Shown here piece after piece: positions 61,687 through 64,000 of a stretch of DNA of 64,000 nucleotides. Position numbers and translations under genes: made by a program. The notes under the pieces were generated by a model. The model was not told where the DNA came from. It searched no databases and saw only the letters and a list, made by a program, of their open reading frames with translations. The stretch comes from an uncultured Treponema sp. Lineage in GTDB: Bacteria; Spirochaetota; Spirochaetia; Treponematales; Treponemataceae. Where the stretch lies: NCBI GenBank assembly GCA_937877515.1, contig CALFIX010000010.1, positions 60,221-124,220 of the forward strand, in the 5' to 3' direction. Position 1 is the first letter of the stretch. Every line of letters starts with the position of its first letter.

Positions 61687-62727
61687 CTATTCTTCTGCAA
61701 ATCCAATGTCAAAACTGCTATCCATTTCTGAATCAGAATCATCTTCAAAAGGAAGGTCTTTTCCATCATATTCTTCTTCATCAGGTTGCGGTTCTTCCTT
61801 TGGAACAAAAGCAGAAAGTTTCTTAAAATCTTTTTTCGCTTTGGAAAGTTCCTTTTCAACTTCTTCTAAGAAAACATTGTTTTTAAGCTGTGAGAAAATA
61901 TAAGAAGCTGCCTTTTCAAAACCTTCAACATATCCTTCCTGATAACGTTCAATAAGCCGTTTATCAATTTCACTTTCCTGCCCTACATTGAAATGTTCTG
62001 ACATATCTCGGCTTTTGACATTTACGGCTTTTGGATTACCATCTGAATCATCAAGAGCGTCTGAAATATCATCATCTTCTTCAGGTTTTACTTTTGTCTT
62101 TGATTTTTTCTTTTCAGCCTTGATTTCATCATAAGTTGAATTGACAGTTGCTTCGCCAGCTTCGATTGCTTCAATCTGTTCTTCGGAAGCGTTCTTCTCT
62201 ACGAATTTGGCTCGTTCGATAGTCTTTTCAGAAACTCCAAGCATTTCGCCCATTGCAGCGTTTTTATTGCCCTTCATATTCTGAATGTATTCACTTCCCA
62301 TAAGAGCTTCGATATTGTGAAGCAAATCCATGCCGTTCAAGTTTCTGCGGTCTACCTGAAGATGAAGAGCGTATCTGTGGGCTTCTTCAAAAGATTCAAA
62401 GTTATGCTCAAAATATGGAACTGTTTCTAGTCCTGCAAGCTTTGCTGCTTTAACACGTGTGTAACCGTCAATCAGGTAATAATGTTCAATTCCATCTTCA
62501 TCTTTGTAAAGCCAGATATGAACAGGCTGACTTGCGTCAAACTTGTTGGCTTTCATATCTTCTGCAATACGACCAAGCAAATCTTCATCAATCGAATACA
62601 ATTCTTTAAATTGCTCGTGTTCTTCAATTTTTTCGATTGCAAGAATCTTTGATAATTTAAGTCCCTGATTTGCGACAGGAAGTCCACCTTTTTTACTATT
62701 AGTTACGATATTTAAAGTTTTAGCCAT
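61687..62727 (-). CDS. parB: ParB-family partition protein
   Basis: 346 residues. The ParB/Srx N-domain (ELYSIDEDLLGRIAEDMKAN, HYYLIDGYTRVKAAKLAGLE, LHLQVDRRNLNG) is followed by an HTH (NAAMGEMLGVSEKTIERAKF) and a long charged C-terminal half with acidic tail. ParB binds parS-like sites and works with ParA to segregate the circular form. The CTP-binding box variant VDRRNLNG suggests a plasmid-type ParB. Follows parA. Confidence 0.9.
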   Translation of the reverse strand: MAKTLNIVTNSKKGGLPVANQGLKLSKILAIEKIEEHEQFKELYSIDEDLLGRIAEDMKANKFDASQPVHIWLYKDEDGIEHYYLIDGYTRVKAAKLAGLETVPYFEHNFESFEEAHRYALHLQVDRRNLNGMDLLHNIEALMGSEYIQNMKGNKNAAMGEMLGVSEKTIERAKFVEKNASEEQIEAIEAGEATVNSTYDEIKAEKKKSKTKVKPEEDDDISDALDDSDGNPKAVNVKSRDMSEHFNVGQESEIDKRLIERYQEGYVEGFEKAASYIFSQLKNNVFLEEVEKELSKAKKDFKKLSAFVPKEEPQPDEEEYDGKDLPFEDDSDSEMDSSFDIGFAEE

Positions 62728-62732
62728 AATTA

Positions 62733-62867
62733 TTACTCCATATCAAGTTTTGAATGTAATTCTTTGAGTTGATTTCTTAAATCTTCAATTTCATTCTCTA
62801 AATGTTTTAATCTAAAATTACTCAAAACAGCATCAATACATACTAAAATTAAAACCTCTCCACCCAT
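62733..62867 (-). CDS. 44-residue membrane/coiled-coil ORF between parA and parB
   Basis: ATG 62867 lies inside the parA 3' end in another frame. The product has a hydrophobic start (MGGEVLILVCIDAVLSNF) and a heptad helix (LKHLENEIEDLRNQLKELHS). It fills the otherwise unexplained gap. No clear ribosome-binding site, so coupling to parA translation is assumed. Confidence 0.45.
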   Translation of the reverse strand: MGGEVLILVCIDAVLSNFRLKHLENEIEDLRNQLKELHSKLDME

Positions 62868-63640
62868 TTATCTTCGCTTTCTTCACCTGTAAGCATATTT
62901 ACAAGCTTATTGATTTCAATGGCAAGGCTTCTTGCTGTTGTTGAAACTTTGCTGGTCGTGCTGATTTTCGTGTCCATTTGAGTGTATTTGGAAGCTGCAT
63001 CTGTTCTTGGAATGTAAATCTGCAAGATATTCTGGAAGTTTTCTTCAAAGAAGCGTACAAACTGTGATTGCGGAACGTTTTCAAAATTGGCAAACTTCTG
63101 CTGCCAGTCTGAATACAGAAGATACCACTTCTCTACCTGATTTGGAGCGTCATCCATAAGCTGTTTCTGAAGAAATTTTGCGGTAGAAAAATCGAAGGAA
63201 CTGAATTTGATTGGTGTAATAATTATATCTGCTGCTAAAAGTGCATTGATTACAATATTGTCATAGGTAGGAGCTGTGTCGATTACAACGTACTGGTATT
63301 CTTGGTCATAACCTCTAAGTGTTTTTTGAAGTTCATTGTAACCGATTCCTCTCAACTTAAAAATATTAAGATGACTTGGAATAATGTCTATATTTTCAAT
63401 TCTGGATTGAACAACGTACTTTTTATAATCGTTATGCGAAAGCGATTCAAAAACATTGTGCGTTTCAATCGTTTCTTCGATTCCTTCGATACCCTGTGTG
63501 AAGTACATTGTACCTGAATTGTTTGTATCAAGGTCAAAATACAAAACCTTAAAGCCACGTGCTGCAAGGTTTGCCGCTGTCAAGATTGCGTTAGTTGGCT
63601 TTCCAACTCCGCCTTTCATTGATGAAAATGTGATAATCAT
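62849..63640 (-). CDS. parA: ParA-family partition ATPase with variant P-loop
   Basis: 263 residues. The deviant Walker A reads KGGVGKPTNAILTAANLA, where the usual GKTT is GKPT. Walker A' region FDLDTNNSGTMYFT and Walker B YVVIDTAPTYDNIVINALLA follow. ParA ATPases move ParB-bound DNA on the nucleoid. GAGGTG lies 6 bases before the ATG, and a strong terminator hairpin ends only 7 bases further upstream, so the mRNA must pass through it. Confidence 0.9.
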   Translation of the reverse strand: MIITFSSMKGGVGKPTNAILTAANLAARGFKVLYFDLDTNNSGTMYFTQGIEGIEETIETHNVFESLSHNDYKKYVVQSRIENIDIIPSHLNIFKLRGIGYNELQKTLRGYDQEYQYVVIDTAPTYDNIVINALLAADIIITPIKFSSFDFSTAKFLQKQLMDDAPNQVEKWYLLYSDWQQKFANFENVPQSQFVRFFEENFQNILQIYIPRTDAASKYTQMDTKISTTSKVSTTARSLAIEINKLVNMLTGEESEDKWVERF

Positions 63641-63657
63641 AAAAACACCTCGGTTCT

Positions 63658-63720
63658 AAAAAAACAAAGGAAAGGCATTATCTCTGCCCGCCCAGACATT
63701 CTAGCTACCTTCCCTTTGTT
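63658..63720 (-). terminator. Leader terminator (possible attenuator/sRNA) upstream of parA
   Basis: On the minus strand AACAAAGGGAAGG and CCTTTCCTTTGTT form a 13-bp stem (one G-T) with a 32-nt loop and a run of 7 U. It ends just before the parA ribosome-binding site. The loop contains TGTCTGGGCGGGCA (63685-63698), exact antisense to the sequence next to the traG ribosome-binding site. Transcription from upstream would be terminated or attenuated here. Confidence 0.75.
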
Positions 63721-63728
63721 TAAAAATT

Positions 63729-63776
63729 AAAAAGCCCATTCTTGCATGACGGGTGTCTTACAAAAATGGGCTTTTT
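63729..63776 (-). terminator. Second leader hairpin
   Basis: AAAAAGCCCATT and AATGGGCTTTTT pair with a 24-base loop containing GACGGGT, again with T-runs on both strands. Together with the next hairpin it gives two tandem terminators before parA. The 63641-63947 gap has no gene; a nearby ACCCGTC (63810-63816) is the inverse of the loop GACGGGT. Confidence 0.7.
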
Positions 63777-63947
63777 GAATTAGCCGTTTTTGAAACGCCT
63801 GTGTAAACGACCCGTCAACGCTTACATAATCCTTCCAAAACGGAAACATAACCGTAACAAGTCATTTTTATGTCCTGAATTTTAATTATTCTATAAATTT
63901 GTTATTTATACTTGGCAGAAGTGGGTCGAACGCAAGACATTTGACTT

Positions 63948-63992
63948 TGGTTTACACCCAGAATGTCGGGAGTTCGATCCTCTCACTGCCCA
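63948..63992 (+). repeat. attR core, 45-bp direct repeat
   Basis: Exact copy of the tRNA-Val 3' part at 20218-20262. There is no 5' half here, so this is the displaced fragment that marks the right end of the element. Confidence 0.95.
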
Positions 63993-64000
63993 TCTTAAGC

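Larger units (their letters stand above)
20218..63947. mobile_element. Complete 43.7-kb integrative conjugative element in tRNA-Val
   Basis: Bounded by exact 45-bp repeats of the tRNA-Val 3' end. Contents: HTH and tyrosine integrase at the left end, accessory (polyvalent-like) proteins, PilZ and HTH proteins, VapBC, trb/traG conjugation genes, HicAB, topoisomerase, SSBs, DnaD-like initiator, ParB and ParA at the right end. Base composition is more AT-rich than the flanking chromosome. Several key genes are damaged (integrase, initiator, topoisomerase), so this copy may be immobile alone. No phage structural genes are seen. Confidence 0.93.

Noticed and set aside
20218..63947. Prophage
   Set aside because: No capsid, tail, terminase or lysis genes; conjugation and partition genes instead.

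Overview
The window looks like a Treponema-type spirochaete chromosome (species not resolvable) carrying a complete integrated conjugative element. Pointers to a spirochaete are the flgN-flgK-flgL flagellar run, a short SMC protein, acidic lipoproteins with spirochaete-style lipoboxes (FFSC, SFFSC) and the tig-clpP-clpX order. Bases 1-20188 are ordinary chromosome: flagellar hook-junction genes on the minus strand; tRNA-His, Arg, Lys, Leu and Gly; trigger factor, ClpP, ClpX; a DEAD-box helicase with an in-frame repeat insertion; a glycosyltransferase; smc; two envelope genes; a SIMPL-domain protein; serS; an AI-2E family transporter; and two envelope-related minus-strand genes.

At 20189 an intact tRNA-Val(TAC) begins. 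Its last 45 bases are repeated exactly at 63948-63992, so 20218-63947 (about 43.7 kb, visibly more AT-rich) is an integrated element between attL and attR. From left to right it holds: an HTH regulator and a tyrosine integrase split by one in-frame TGA; a minus-strand block of five accessory proteins, including a 2976-residue methylase/SNF2-helicase/JAB protein and two ArdC-like proteins, that resembles the polyvalent proteins transferred by phages and conjugative elements; a plus-strand group with a PilZ protein and an HTH protein with a PemK-like C-terminus; a VapBC pair; an IncP-like trb operon (trbB-C-D-E-J-L) with traG; lipoproteins and HicAB; a broken topoisomerase; small genes; and a replication/partition module (two SSB-like proteins, a DnaD-like initiator, ParB, ParA).

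The element seems built to excise, replicate as a circle, partition and conjugate, but it shows decay. The integrase has a nonsense codon. The replication initiator is interrupted by a 130-bp MITE-like insertion with terminal inverted repeats and a 7-bp target duplication. The topoisomerase has lost its N-terminus at a second, partial copy of that MITE, next to a foreign gene fragment. VapC appears to lack about 40 internal residues. No relaxase and no TrbF/G/I core-complex proteins are recognisable.

The most interesting non-coding signals are: an array of about six 21-bp inverted-arm iterons inside the initiator gene; seven dispersed copies of a 16-bp palindrome (ACCGACA-CG/GC-TGTCGGT), candidate parS or operator sites; and a terminator hairpin in the parA leader whose loop is perfectly complementary over 14 nt to the bases directly upstream of the traG ribosome-binding site. 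All identifications are from reading the sequence; no database search was run.
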